Under the pieces are notes generated by a model. That model did no database searches. It was given only the letters and a program-made list of their open reading frames with translations, and had not been told where the DNA came from. This document shows, in pieces, positions 43,402 to 55,571 of a stretch of 64,000 nucleotides of DNA (position 1 is the first letter of the stretch; every line of letters starts with the position of its first letter). Both the position numbers and the translations under genes were made by a program. The stretch lies in the NCBI RefSeq assembly GCF_000516985.1, contig NW_006917092.1, positions 3,488,619 through 3,552,618 of the forward strand, read 5' to 3'. This DNA comes from Pestalotiopsis fici W106-1 (Eukaryota; Ascomycota; Sordariomycetes; Amphisphaeriales; Sporocadaceae).

Positions 43402-44460
43402 CTAGAGGCTATCTTCAAAGAACTTGAAACTAAAACCAGTGTTGCTCTCGTTACCAGGAACATTGGATCGATTGTATGTCGTAGCACTCCACCAGACGTA
43501 AGAACCCGTGAACCAAGCCCGGTTAGCCCAGCTATAATCGGTACCCTTTTCCACACCGTGAAAGGCAAAAGGTATGTGGTTGACTCCACTTGGGCTTTGG
43601 CTGATGTCTCCATCGGTGAGTGCAAATGTGTGATGCCCGGGGCCATCTATCCAGAGAGTTTCATCCCAGCCCGTCATCATTCTATCCTGATGCGATCCAA
43701 AGAGGCATCCGTTTGACTTGTACCAGTCCCACACATAGGTTGGATCACCGCCCTTGCGTAGGCGCAAGTCTGCAAGGCAATATTTGTTGTCCCAGCTTCC
43801 GTTGGCGGAGTACACGATGTGCAACTGGCCATTTGGATCGATTATAGCTTCAGGACCTTCGTTGACCGTGGGAGAATCTCCCAGCTCCCATGATTCTCGG
43901 GGCTGCGAAATGATGAAACGGCTGCCCGTTGGCTCAGTTGCATTATTCATGCGACAGATGTAAAGCGACTGCTCCCCGTTTACGGATCCTTCCCATCCGG
44001 ACCAAACAAACCACCGTTGCCCTTCAAATGTAAATGCTGTGCCATCGATGGCCCACGCGTCGTCGGGCAAGGCCAGCTTCTGCTCTGCCGAGTATGTAGC
44101 CAGCGGTGAGTCGGCGCTTATCACATACATGCGATGATCTGCACTTGTTCCAGCTGAGAAGTAGATATACGTCCTTCCAGCGTCTGTGGTGATCTCTGGA
44201 GCCCAGACCTCTCCTCTGCCGGCACTGTCGGACCACACTTTCTGGGGACTGGTCGACCCAAGACCTTGGATTGAAGAGGCCTTCCGCACCCAAATAGATC
44301 CGTTAGAGGAGTCAGCAGAGTAATAGAGGTCTCCAATGTTCATGATCGTCGGATCCGCGCCGCTTCTGATTCTTGAACTCGTGCATAATGCGAGCAGCAT
44401 CCAGAGTATGTTCATCAGGGCCATTCGTGTAGGGTAGTGAGCAAGAGAATAAGGCAACAT
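43402..44460 (-). CDS. Secreted glycoside hydrolase family 43 enzyme
   Basis: Intronless gene for 352 residues. The N-terminus MLPYSLAHYPTRMALMNILWMLLALC acts as a signal peptide, whether translation begins at Met1, Met13 or Met16. The three catalytic carboxylates of the five-bladed GH43 propeller can be assigned: Asp36 in GADPTIM (base), Asp139 in WAIDGTAF (pKa modulator) and Glu201 in NEGPEAI (acid). GEVWAPEI, FVWSGWEG and GPGHHTF are also family-like. GH43 enzymes are arabinofuranosidases, arabinanases or xylosidases that trim plant cell-wall polysaccharides; which activity applies cannot be read. A TATATAAA box on the minus strand at 44563-44570 lies about 105 bp upstream. Confidence 0.92.
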   Translation of the reverse strand: MLPYSLAHYPTRMALMNILWMLLALCTSSRIRSGADPTIMNIGDLYYSADSSNGSIWVRKASSIQGLGSTSPQKVWSDSAGRGEVWAPEITTDAGRTYIYFSAGTSADHRMYVISADSPLATYSAEQKLALPDDAWAIDGTAFTFEGQRWFVWSGWEGSVNGEQSLYICRMNNATEPTGSRFIISQPRESWELGDSPTVNEGPEAIIDPNGQLHIVYSANGSWDNKYCLADLRLRKGGDPTYVWDWYKSNGCLFGSHQDRMMTGWDETLWIDGPGHHTFALTDGDISQSPSGVNHIPFAFHGVEKGTDYSWANRAWFTGSYVWWSATTYNRSNVPGNESNTGFSFKFFEDSL

Positions 44461-44562
44461 TATTGCGAATAGACACTTGTTCGATCAAGGTTACAGAATG
44501 CAACTGCATTTCTGATAGTTTTTTTTTCTTTCTCCCTCGCGCTACGTAGCAATATCCGAAAT

Positions 44563-44570
44563 TTTATATA
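44563..44570 (-). promoter_or_regulatory. TATA box of the GH43 gene
   Basis: TATATAAA on the minus strand, about 105 bp upstream of the GH43 ATG. Confidence 0.45.
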
Positions 44571-47337
44571 TGGAGCGTCAAATTCCATTGAGCCAATCGT
44601 ATAGTTTTCATGGCAAATTTTAGACGATAAACGGTCAATATCCAATCTCCGCCACGTTCACTCACACTGCAAGGCCCACGAATACCCGCTGATGTGGCTC
44701 ATATGATCCTTCGTCCCTCTTCTCCCTGTCGTGACGATAAGACCCAGGCTAGACGGTGGGTAAGCTGCAGCGCAAATAAGAGCGTCACTGGTCCTCTACT
44801 GGTTGCTAAAATATGGCCGAGGGTCGTGGCAGTCTCCAATAAGATCATCTGGCTGGAGTCGCTGGCTTGGCAGGGTTCTGGGGAATAGGATCAATCATAG
44901 TCGCCCACCATGAGGGGCTACCCACCGCTGCGCCGCTTAGTCGGCGAAAACGATGATCATCTTACGCCTCCGGGGCAATGGCATCGTCTCACCCGTGTGG
45001 TGATAATCAGTAATGTGCTTGCACAGTGTTTTTTCTTGACTGAGAACAAACCCTTACATTTTCGTTTTGACCATGGCTGCATTGGTCTATCTACAATTTC
45101 CAATACAAGGAATTTTCATGCGCATACCATGTCCAAAAATGGTGCGAATCGGAAAGTTGTAGCCGCATTCGTAAGTTCCTGGTCAATTTGGCGAACAAGC
45201 TATACCATAATGAGCCAGACCCTGCTAATGCGGTCAGATTAGTGACGAAATTCTACCTAGGATTAGCTTTTATCGTTTCTCCCCCACATATTTCAATAGT
45301 AGGTGACGACTGCGCAAGTGTTTATCATGTCAGCAGTCAGAGGTGACGATTTCGTTGCAATCAGAAGAATGATGTCAGGTTACAACAGTAGGGGGATCAA
45401 ATAATTCTCTGTGGATAAAACAGGAAAGAAAGGAAAGATAGAGTACCTGTATATTGTTTTCACTACGCTTTCGATGTCATTATATGATTTCTGCACAATA
45501 AAAGAACACATCTCGCAAATACATGCGGGAATAAGATGAGCGCTTACACCCCTGTTTGTTCCAACCTGTATGCAGATACCTACCTAGTAGCTGGGTTGGC
45601 GGCGTATATATAAGTATTGATAATACTGCCTGAATGCCACATGTCGTTGTCTCGGTATATTACCTAGTAATACACCTCGCAAGTAGTCTTCTGCTCTTGA
45701 AAGTCGCAACCCTTATTACAGTTTCCTTGAGAACTACGATCCCATGATTAATATCGCCAAGTTGCAAACCATCATGTGGACTTACGGCTTTGTGCTACCT
45801 TAACTCTCCTAGTGCGCGAACTCCAAGTGCATCCATGACACCTTGACCAATTACGTGCATCCATCATTACCTCTAAGATCTACGTAGTACAATTTTCGGG
45901 CGCATGTGCAAAGATCCGCACTCATATCAGCCGGCTAGCGTGAGCGCATGCTTGCAATAATTGACCGCATCTTGATGTAAAATTGAACTCTAGCAAGACC
46001 TATTCAGTAGGTAGCTACCTAGTGAATCATTACATGTTGACCATGAAGTGCTTCAGCCTATGTGGATAGTTTCTGATATGAATTCTCTTGGCACATAGAC
46101 AAGGTCTTCTGCGTCAATGGTGCTAAAGATGTATTTTATTCATCGCTCTCATCCCTTGATTATTCTCACTGGCTTTGCGCGACTTACACTAGATGTTAGC
46201 CGTCGTAGTATAACATGATCCCAAGCTGAATTATTGTACTCCATTGTTTCATTGGGGGTATACGTGATTTTAGCCGTTTACTGTTATATGCTGAAGAAAC
46301 TGCGGGGCTGCATTTGCGCAAGCTAAACACGGTCGCCAAATAAAAGCCAAATACTAAGTCACAACATAATCAAGATCTATGTTTAGTAGCGACAGTAGCT
46401 CTGTTGGGGATGGAAAGTAAACGCTAGGCGGGCTGAAATGTGCTGGGACCACAGGCAGGAGGAAGGACCAGACAGGGCTTCTGCGAAAAGTCCAAAGACA
46501 ACACGGAGCAATCATGACAAGAAATAGTGCGTTAAACACATAATTCATATCTATCGTCCCGACAGCAGTACCTCCATGGCGGTTCCGAATAATCAAGACG
46601 CGATTGGCTTGTGATGAGCGCGATGGTTCCGCAGATCACACAGACTCTAGGCCGTAAACCCCAGATTTGACAGAGGATTCGCTGTTACATCTCCAGGCTT
46701 GTATTGCCTCACGTCGTCATTATTAGCCTACGGAGATGCGCGCCCCGCAGAGGAGCAGAGCCATTGTCGACCACTGTATCATCTTGACTGGGATGACCGA
46801 GGCAAGTCCCCCTTCGATGGAACACGCGTAGAAGGTCTAGGAAAGGGCATGAAATTTGGGAAAAAACAAAAACAAGCTAGCTCGGGTGACCTAAAGCGGG
46901 ATTGCGGATATGCCGATCATGACTCGCCCGCCCATTTGCCCACAGGGCTGGCACTGCAATTGAAGCGCATGGCTCCACGGCCCGAGATGTCGGACTAGAC
47001 TCTAGCCTCAACGTTGGCGCGCACGCCGTCTGACGATTGCCTCACTGTCAATCAGAAGCTCCTGCAATTGCTGTGATACTACAGGCAGCGTAGGCTGGAA
47101 TGGCGTTGTTCAGACAGCAATCCATGTAGGGAACAACCCATGAGTAGATCAGATGGAGAGACGCGGGAGGCTCATGGCGGGCCAGGCTGTCGAACCAGAT
47201 AAAGTGGTTACAAGTAAATGTACTCGAGATGGCCCGCAACTTTGGTTGTTTCCTGTTTTCTTCTATTCTTGTAATTCGACAACTCGCTCAACCTGGGGAT
47301 TGAAGTGCGAGAAACAAATTTACAGAACCTTGCAAGC
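44571..47337. other. Gene-poor stretch
   Basis: About 2.8 kb with short frames only, AT-leaning between roughly 45.2 and 46.6 kb. No domain, no transposon remnant and no repeat array recognised. Confidence 0.5.
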
Positions 47338-48942
47338 ATGGCGAAACTAGATGTGCCATCATGGCAACCAAATCTGTATGCTGCCGTAGCAGTAACACTG
47401 ACCACGGCAACTGTGGCTATATCGTTGCGCTTTGCAGCTCGAAGAATGACGAAAGTGCCGCTATGGTGGGATGATTTCATGTGCGTCGGAGCATTCGTGA
47501 GTTACCCAAGTACGATTTCTTGCGCGGAAAAGGCGATCTAATTCAGATGATCAGATATTCGGCATCGGATGGAATGTCCTCCTACTCGTCTGTATGTGAT
47601 TTCCGAGCGACAGACTCATGAAAGCAGACGGGACTGACAGTTCAGCAGGGGCACCCTATGGCTTTGGGAAGCATCTCGAAAACATTGATCTTACTCCCGA
47701 ACAATCATTATTCAACTCGCTACTTTTCTGCTACCTCGCCGAGTTATTCTACGCAGCGTCCCTTGCCTTTTCGCAATATGCTGTCCTAGCATTTTACTGG
47801 CGCATGTTTCGCACGTCGAACATCAAGGTTCCGATCATCACCTTGGTCGCATCAATATCGATATGGCTTATCTTGAGAGTAAGTCTACGCTTGGAGCATT
47901 TGAGTCCTACATGGCAACTTGGCTGACATAATCCTAGACATTTCTTGCAGTCTTCCGTAAGTGACAATAAGGTTCATGCAAACTTCCCCACGAAATCTCC
48001 TCAGCCCCTGTCCCGTGTGCACAAGGTTTGCCAGATAAGCGACCGCTAATATCGCAATGGGTAAAAAATAGATTGCGTTCCAGTGCAAGCTTTCTGGGAC
48101 AAGTCGATCCCCAACGCCACTTGCAATATCAACGACTCCAAGTTCTTCTTCGGGACCGTCTTGACCCATCTAGTGTTGGATCTTGCCATTCTCAGCCTCC
48201 CGGTTCTCCAAGTCCGTAAGCTGAGATTGCGCACTGCCCAGAAAGTTGGTGTGTGCGCAATGTTCATGTTTGGCATTTTGTAAGTTCTTGTCTTCTCTTA
48301 CCTGGTTGATCTTGTCATGTACTCATATAAGCTAGGGTTTGCGTCGCTTCTGTCATTATTCTCGTGTACTCTCTCTCGTACAACACCAAATCAGCAGAAA
48401 TATCGTTTAATGTGGCACCTATTATGTAAGTCACTGATTGAATCGATGGGTTGTGACTAGAATTAACAATCAAAAGGATATGGGGCACTGTTGAGGTGAA
48501 TCTAGCCATTGTTTCAGGTACTATTCCCTTCCAGACCCCTATTTGGAATACCTTCTCACCGTCATGTACAGCTTGCCTCCCAATGCTCCGACCAATTTTC
48601 TTGAGAGCGTTCAATCGCATCTTCCCAAACGTATCACACGGCACGAGCGACAAACAACTTCACTCAAGCCGGGCGAACCAGTTGGCCAAGATCTCGGCCA
48701 TGAGGACGAGAACCCGGCACGATGACTCCGAGTCCATGCAGGAGCTTGCAACATTCGATAACGACTCGAGCTCGGAACATGATGAAGAGCAAGGAATAGT
48801 CCACGGGGCAGGAGGACAGCGCGTGATCATCACAGGCAACGACAAGTCAGCCAGAGTAACGGAAGTCGACGTGAGCCCTGCCGTCAGTGGAGGTATTCTT
48901 GTCAGGAGCGAAACTCTTGTCGAGGTATCTCGGGCGAGATAG
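47338..48942 (+). CDS. Rhodopsin-domain (PTH11-like) fungal integral membrane protein
   Basis: A 385-residue seven-helix membrane protein. Eight exons are inferred: 47338-47496, 47555-47591, 47646-47878, 47938-47956, 48072-48279, 48336-48425, 48477-48517 and 48572-48942; lengths and phases sum to one open frame. Conserved features of the family: SLRFAARRMTKVPLWWDDF in the first loop, GFGKH after helix 2, FWRMF-like FYWRMF, the CVPVQAFWD motif after the 19-bp exon, LVLDLAILSLPV, and a helix ending VEVNLAIVSACLPMLRPIF. The C-terminal tail is cytosolic, acidic and Ser-rich. Such proteins are abundant in plant- and insect-associated fungi and some sense surfaces; ligand unknown. The acceptor before exon 3 is the least certain (an alternative adds seven residues). 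Confidence 0.85.
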
Positions 48943-49046
48943 AGTGCCACCTGGAGCTTCGATATAGACGGATTTGTTTTGGAATTCTAATAGAAAGCAG
49001 CGCATGTTGTAATGAATAATCTTGAGATCAATAATCGCCTTGTATC

Positions 49047-49793
49047 CTAAAGCGCCGAATTATTACTCGACCAAAGGATTGGCATATCAGATGCAGAGCG
49101 TGATGCGATCTTGTGGCCGCGTATCGCAACATTATCCCAGTCGAGTGACGTGCAGCTGATGGTCCCATCAAATTTGCGACAGTCATTACCAGAGAATACG
49201 ATGTAGCCGGAACCTGTTTCGACGGGGGCAGATCGACCCTCACCACCCATCTGTGGTATTTCCGTTGGCATACCACACCATTGTAACCAGAATTTGGGAG
49301 ACCGAAAACTGTTCTTTTCAAAGGTTGCGAAGCGATCTTCGGGACGCGTATCAGTGGCGCCCAGGGCATCGATAACATCGCAATCCTTTTCCATTCCATT
49401 GTGCTCATCCAAGCTGGGTGCACCATCGCCACCGTGACCGCTTTCATCGGATTGAGCCTCTAGGTTGTCAACAATGGTCTGGAGACTCTTTCGGCTGGCA
49501 GCCAGAATCACCGACGCCTGCAACATACCTGGCAGAGAAAGTCTGCCAGCAATGCCCTGTCCGTTGCCTGTCAATCGAAACAATTCCAGGACCGGTGAAT
49601 TGCCAGACGCTTGGACTTCTCCAGTAGTCAAGGTCTTTTCCCAGGCGACGCATTTGCACGTAAAGCTACCAAACGTCTTGCGGACGTCAAAGAAGCCACC
49701 CCTTTGAGACCTGCCGCCTCCTTTGCCGCTGTTGCGTCCAACCCTGTTGTGCATGTGCCGCGATGAAAACGCCGCATCTTCCCAGTCTTCCAT
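49047..49793 (-). CDS. Conserved-looking hypothetical protein
   Basis: Intronless 248-residue protein. A Gly/Arg-rich basic start (GKGGGRSQRGG) is followed by FDVRKTFGSFTCKCVAWEK and LELFRLTGNGQGIAGRLSLPGMLQASVILAASRKSL, which look like a compact beta domain with an amphipathic helix. The second half is more variable, with an acidic stretch and GMPTEIPQMGG. No signal peptide or membrane segment. I believe similar proteins occur in related fungi but cannot name the family. Its stop lies 104 bp from the stop of the convergent rhodopsin-domain gene. Confidence 0.75.
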   Translation of the reverse strand: MEDWEDAAFSSRHMHNRVGRNSGKGGGRSQRGGFFDVRKTFGSFTCKCVAWEKTLTTGEVQASGNSPVLELFRLTGNGQGIAGRLSLPGMLQASVILAASRKSLQTIVDNLEAQSDESGHGGDGAPSLDEHNGMEKDCDVIDALGATDTRPEDRFATFEKNSFRSPKFWLQWCGMPTEIPQMGGEGRSAPVETGSGYIVFSGNDCRKFDGTISCTSLDWDNVAIRGHKIASRSASDMPILWSSNNSAL

Positions 49794-50641
49794 GGCCGAA
49801 TTCGGTTCGTAGGAGATGGAAATGATTGATCAGTGCTTTGCAGACGTCGAACTCGGATGTATCTTGTGCGCGTTCACTACCTGTGCGCCTAGCGTGTGGT
49901 CCTGAGTCCTGACGTCACAACCTTGGACGTGTACTCGCATCGATTTTGATTTGGACTGTCTACTGGCCGGACTCCAGTGCAACAATAATCATTGTACTGA
50001 CTTTATATCAATTATTATGCTGTAGCTGGTTATACCCTTACAACTCTATGCGTTTTCAAGTAGAGACGGTGCCCGTGGCCGGGAACAAGACTTGGCTGTC
50101 GATGTCACTGTAAAAGAAACTAACTGGCGTTCACATGCATCGCCGTGGGGTGTGTACCATGGTAGCCATCCTACCATCAGACAGCTAGTCACTGGTTTAG
50201 GCTGAGAAACCCAGGCAGCTGGATCAACTATGCAAGTTTCCTGCAAATACAATAGGTTATATTGTATACATAGAGAAATAAACCATACCATGATCAGTCA
50301 TTCACGACAGACCAAAGATTGTGCATCTCCGGCGACAACATTTAATGAGCTGACTCTGGGGATGCGGCACGTAGCGCGTCGCCCCTACAATCAACTAAAC
50401 CCATTGTAGTTTAGAGGACTAGGCGGTAAGCCAATGGCTCCAATCGCCCCAGTGGCTTCTTCCCTACAGGGGATTTGTAGACGGGGGCACTGATCTGCAT
50501 TAGCACTTCCCGGCTCAATCACGCCATATCGCAAATATTCACCATTAGCAGGGTCTGGATAATGCAAGATAGATAGATAAGTAAATCGTGCCATATGCCG
50601 GTTGCGTACTTGACTTGAACAAACATGCGTCTCCCTTCCCA
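49794..50641. promoter_or_regulatory. Region between divergent hypothetical protein and amino-acid permease genes
   Basis: 848 bp with no gene seen; must contain both promoters. No clear TATA box or GATA cluster was identified by eye. Confidence 0.4.
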
Positions 50642-52440
50642 ATGAGTGCACTTCCCTCGTCGTCGTCATCGTCGTCGCATCGTGCAATCGGTTACACTCA
50701 ACTATCCCAGATTGCAGATACCGACATGGCCAACCCCAAGCATCCCGACCCGACGACGGAGTTATTCTCCGAAGATGGTGGCCAGCGGGGCGATTTCCGG
50801 GCCATTGACCCCGAGAGCGGCGTCAAACGGGGCCTCAAAACGCGGCATCTCAGCATGATGGCGTTGGCTGGCATCATTGGTCCGGGTCTCTTGGTCGGTT
50901 CCGGAGGGGCACTGTCAAGTGGCGGACCGGCCTCGTTACTCATTGGCTTTGGTGTCATTGGCATTATCGCCTTTAGGTATAGTTGCTCCATGATCGAGAC
51001 GCGTCCAGGGTATAATAACTGACATTTTGTTAGTATCATGCAGAGTCTGGGAGAGCTCACAACACTGTACCCAAGTGGCGGCGCTTTCACCAAATTGGCA
51101 GACCGGTTTGTCGACAAGGCATTTGGCGTTGCGGTGGGGTGGAACTACTTCATCATCTGGTTTGCTGTGCTTGCCAACGAGTATAATGCCGTCACCAGTG
51201 TTTTGGTCTTCTGGGGTCCTCAGGTCCCGGTCTGGGGGTATTTCCTAATTCTATGGTGTGCCTTTCTGGCCTTCCAATTGCTTGGCGTGGAAACCTTTGG
51301 TGAGGCCGAGTTTTGGCTGGCATTGATCAAACTTCTTGGTCTCACTGCGTATTTCTTGTTTGCCATCATGTAAGTGGTCACTGCATAATGCAAAAAATGG
51401 AATCATGGGCTAAATTTGAAGCTTTTAGCTATGTTTCCGGTGGGATCAAGGGCGCGGATGCCATTGGGTTCCGCTATTGGCACGATCCCGGTCCTTTCGT
51501 GGAAGGCTTCCGAGGTGTCGCGACAGTGTTTGTCTTTTGCTCCACATTCTATGCAGGTGTCGAGTCCGTCGCTGTCGCCGCCACGGAGACAAGGAACCCC
51601 AAGGTTGCCGTTCCGCTGGCCATTCGACAGACGTTTTGGCGCATTGTTTTCATCTACATGGGATCGGCCTTCTTTTTTGGCCTGACATGCCCTGCCAATG
51701 CCGACGATCTGACCAACGGAGCTAGCAGAGCCCTCAAGAGCCCAATGACTATCGCCATTCAAAACGCCGGATGGGAAGGTGGTGTTCATTTGATCAATGC
51801 CTTTATATTGGTCACTTGCGTTTCAGCAATCAACTCTTCCATCTACATATCATCACGGACCCTACTCTTCATGGCGCAGGATGGAAAGGCCCCGAAGATT
51901 CTCGGCAAGACTGATTCTCGAGGTGTTCCCATTCCAGCTATCGTCCTTGCAAATGCATGCGGTGCTCTCAGTCTCATGAATATCAGAACAGGCTCGGCTG
52001 AAGCGTACAATTACATCGTCAACTTGAGTGGCGTTTCAACATTTCTGGTTTGGGGATCAATCTCCTTTACGCATATACGATTCCGAGATGCTTGGAAAGT
52101 TCAGGGTAATCGCGAAGAGGATCTGCCATTCAGATCTTCTCTATATCCGTGGAATGCCTACTTTGGGTTGGGAGCTAATATGTTTCTGGCTCTAGTCCAG
52201 GGATGGACAACTCTCAGCCCTTTCGATGCAGGCAGCTTTGTTGATGCTTACATCTTGCTTCCCCTCTTTCCCATTATTTACTTTGGTTACAAACTTGTCT
52301 TCAAAACAAGATTTTGGCGAGCTGAAGAGATAGATCTGCAATATGGACAACGGCGCGATCTAGACGAGGTGAAGGAGTTGAGGACGGGTGAACTGGAAGG
52401 TCACCTTCCGTTCTGGAGGAGACTATTGAAGAGTTTCTGA
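50642..52440 (+). CDS. Amino-acid permease (AAT/APC family)
   Basis: A 560-residue plasma-membrane transporter; exons 50642-50976, 51034-51369 and 51429-52440. The cytosolic N-terminus is Ser-rich and precedes GVKRGLKTRHLSMMALAGIIGPGLLVGSG, the family signature around helix 1. Further markers are SLGELTTLYPSGGAF, GWNYFIIWFAVLANEYNA, TFYAGVESVAVAATETRNPKVAVP, INSSIYISSRTLLFMAQDGKAPKI and the C-terminal FWRRLLKSF. About 12 helices can be counted. Family members import amino acids with protons; substrate range cannot be read. This Ser-rich start with a short acidic segment (ELFSEDGG) is a plausible site for ubiquitin-dependent turnover. Confidence 0.93.
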
Positions 52441-53159
52441 CAACTTTCCAAGATTCATCTGATAGTTCGCCAACTCCCTGTCAGATGCGGCTGGGCAGAG
52501 TCATTTACAGGCATTCCATTTCTGGACAAACTGAGTGCTAATATATGCCGTGCCACGCGTAAATTGAGGATGGCGCAGTCGAGGACTTCATTCGGCTACG
52601 GAACTGACTTCCATAGTGTTACAAGAACTCGGGAATCGTTGCCTCTGCCAATAGAACCGTAGGCAAAGGCCATCTGTAATCGCCATGCTAGAGGCCGCCA
52701 ATCCAAGGCTTTGAAAGGTTCAAAACGCTGCTGTTCTAAATCGGGATTCCCAAGGAACTATTTTAGGCCATTCGGACCATTGTCCAGTTATAAAGCCCAG
52801 TCCTGATCCGCCAGGTGCGGTAGTGTGAAGTAATAAGGTTAAATGCGCATTTGCTCCGGGTCCGTCGCCAACCTTCCAAGGCGCATGTGATGGCACTGCT
52901 CGGGACCTATAGTGCCGGCAGGCCATCCGAGGCCATTTTGGGGGCCTTGTTTCTGACGATCTGACACTCTTGGGCAGTCTGAATTTTTGGTGTGAAGGCC
53001 TTGAATGCGTATTCAGCTATTAAAGGCACACATCCTCCATCTCAGGCAACATGTTCACAGATTGGGTACAACCTATTTGTCTACGCAGCAGACTCATACA
53101 TCAATACACATTTCATACAACGCTCGTGTCTCCATCAGCACCCACGAACGACCTCCAAG
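52441..53159. other. Intergenic region, promoter of the small secreted protein gene
   Basis: 719 bp with only short frames. The 150 bp before 53160 are rich in CA and pyrimidines, consistent with a promoter and leader. Confidence 0.4.
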
Positions 53160-53460
53160 ATGCAATTTTCAGCTCTAGTTACCACCTGTCTCGTGGCGGC
53201 CATGTCCGTGGCAGCAGCTCCATACAACAATATAACTTGTACCCCTGGAACATACGCCTGTCAAAAGTGAGCAAAACAACCGCCTTTGCATCTTCTAACC
53301 TTTTTGGGAAATTAGGCTTACATGTACTAGCTCTATGGACGCACTGTCAAATGTTCGCGTTTGTAGTCTAGGAGGAGTATGGCTGGTAGCAGCAACGTGT
53401 GAACACGGATCGAAATGCTTCACCAATAATGCTGGGGGGTGCACTTGCCAACCAGCATAA
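53160..53460 (+). CDS. Small secreted cysteine-rich protein
   Basis: Two exons, 53160-53266 and 53367-53460, separated by a 100-bp intron (GTGAGC...GTAG), encode 66 residues. The first 20 (MQFSALVTTCLVAAMSVAAA) are a signal peptide. The mature ~46-residue protein has six cysteines, at 27, 34, 47, 53, 61 and 63, enough for three disulfides, in the pattern CX6CX12CX5CX7CX1C. One N-glycosylation sequon (NIT) precedes the first cysteine. Size and Cys content resemble fungal effector-like or antimicrobial-type peptides, but no named family is recognised. It converges on the aspartyl protease gene. The gene is too short to be obvious in an unspliced reading. Confidence 0.8.
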
Positions 53461-53931
53461 AGGCAAGATGGAAATGGCTCGAATCTTGGGAAATTGTTAG
53501 ACTTTGCAACGGCATTGTATTTCCGTGTTATAGATTTCAGATACAGGGTTGGGAGCATGGAGTCATCATTTAAATTAATAGAATACCCGGAGAACGCAAA
53601 CTCGATGCCTTTCATTCACCCAGGAGTTGTTTTATTTACACGGAGTGTCCCCGTATATGCCGGATGAGACGGGGGTGTAAGGTGTTTGCCGTCATTGAAT
53701 GCTCGATAGCTACCTACCTATGTAACTGCCACGCTCTTAGCTGTTATTGCGGTCAATTTAGTTTCTAATTATTGCCCAATTCATTAGAAACAATGATTAT
53801 AATAAGTTGACTAACTACTGGTTACCTATCTAGGCAGAAGTTGGTCTAAAACTGCCGAATGATATTGTGCTTTGAGCACTTGAGCATTAGAACACATCCA
53901 AAACAAAGACAATCAAAATTTGCCACCATTT
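53461..53931. other. Intergenic region
   Basis: 471 bp between converging genes; several TACCTA/TAGGTA motifs around 53710-53830, otherwise nothing recognised. Confidence 0.4.
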
Positions 53932-55571
53932 TTACCATCCCAAAAGCATGAGAAGGATTGTAATTCCACCGCAGGTAGCTATGTTAGCGACCATGGTAGT
54001 CCCGCTACTTGTCACGGTTGTAGATGTCGCGGCCCCAGTAGCATTGGTGCAAGACCCCGTGATGTTGGAAAGGTCCTGATACTGCGTGATAGCCATAGTT
54101 TGGGTGGTACAATTCGCAGCTGGAGCAAGATAGGCCGTCTGGGCATCAAAATCAAACACGGCTACCATTTTCGATCAGTCAATCAATTGGTAACGTCAGA
54201 TGTCTAGCCTTGTATGAGAGACTTACCATACGCAGCTCTGAAGAATGGAACACCCAGAATCTGTTGCTGGCCGACCGGCCATGGCTGGATGCCCACTGCA
54301 CACTGACCCTCGGCCGTAAAGATAAGGTTGTCGTATGAAATGGTTATTGGCTTATTTTTGAACGTGAAAGTCAGGCCTCCAGTCCAGTTTCGCATGGAGC
54401 AATCCACGATATAATAAGTGGTAGACTGATCTACAACAGTTTCTACGGCGTTCAAATCTTCGAGAACTTGGCTAGCCACAGTTTCCTCAAGCTGAATGAA
54501 GGTAGTTCCAGAGTCTAGTAGAACATTCGTGTCGTTGATCGTATAGGCTTTGGGGCTGTTGTTGGGAAGAGTGAGAGAAAGACTGTTGTAGTCGACCGTT
54601 AACCTGTCTCTAAATTTAGTAAAAGGCGCGGACATCCCAGGTAAATAGATCTTCCTACCTTGTTTTGTTGGAAATATCCTTGATGATGGGTATTTCTTCA
54701 AGGCTTCCAGAGAACTTCCCGGTGTCAATACCTCCAAAGGTAAGCGAACCTTTTCAACTTTTAGTACACTCGTTTTAGTCGTCAAGTTATGCACATACCT
54801 TCCGTTTCAGCAGAACTGCCCAAGTGAATTCCGTACAATCGTTTGTTAATGAAACCTTGTGTAAACATGGAATCAAGAACACGGGGGTAAGTCTGGTTGA
54901 TGGCAAAGCCTGTAATAGGTGGAGAAATCCCCATGATTCCACTAACCATGCCTAGGGTTTCTGAAGCAACGCCAAATATTTGCGATGCCAGGTTGATTCC
55001 TGTTAAAAATTAGAAAATGGCTCATTGGTATCATCAAGGCGTTACGAGAAGTAAGTACCACTTATTGTGACTAGGTCACTATAATAGCCGACATAGGCTC
55101 CAACGGTATTGTCACCATAGCCCAGAGTGGTTGACACTGAAAGGTTTTGTGCCGTGCTGGATTGGGAAGGATCAAATTTGGGAATTTGGACACAAGTTTC
55201 ATTTTGTCCCAGCTCGGTGGGAGCCGTGTTGCAGTCAGCATTGACCCAAAGTTGGTCGGAGCCTGTGTCTATCTCAACAAAGGTCTTCTGAGGGGGTGTG
55301 CCAATGTCGACTATAAAATGGTCAATGATTTGAAGCGTTCAGAAGAGTATTGCATCAACTAACTCTCAATACCATAACTCCAATCGTCGTTTATGGCCGA
55401 TCCTGAAAACACCTTTGCATCTCTCTTTTGTGATGACAAGTTGATGCCTCGTACCACAGGCAGGTTGATAACACCATTGGTATGTCCGGTATTAGGCCGC
55501 AGAGAAAGTGATGCAACCGCGATCAAGTGGACGTTTACCCAAAATGACGTGAGTAAAAGTGAACGAGTCAT
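53932..55571 (-). CDS. GPI-anchored aspartyl protease (yapsin-like)
   Basis: A 454-residue A1-family protease; minus-strand exons 55364-55571, 55059-55310, 54799-54999, 54659-54749, 54227-54609 and 53932-54161, total in frame. It starts with a signal sequence and a pro-region that ends near a Kex2-type Lys-Arg (residues 49-50). The two catalytic aspartates are Asp84 in IDTGS and Asp283 in LDSGT. Other family landmarks: VDIGTPPQKT-type start, GIMGI, FGGIDTGKFSGSL, and FFRAAYAVFDFD. The C-terminus is Ser/Thr-rich, then hydrophobic (ATCGGITILLMLLGW), fitting a GPI attachment signal. Expected location is the outer membrane leaflet or wall, processing or degrading secreted proteins. Many N-glycosylation sequons are present. 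Confidence 0.92.
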
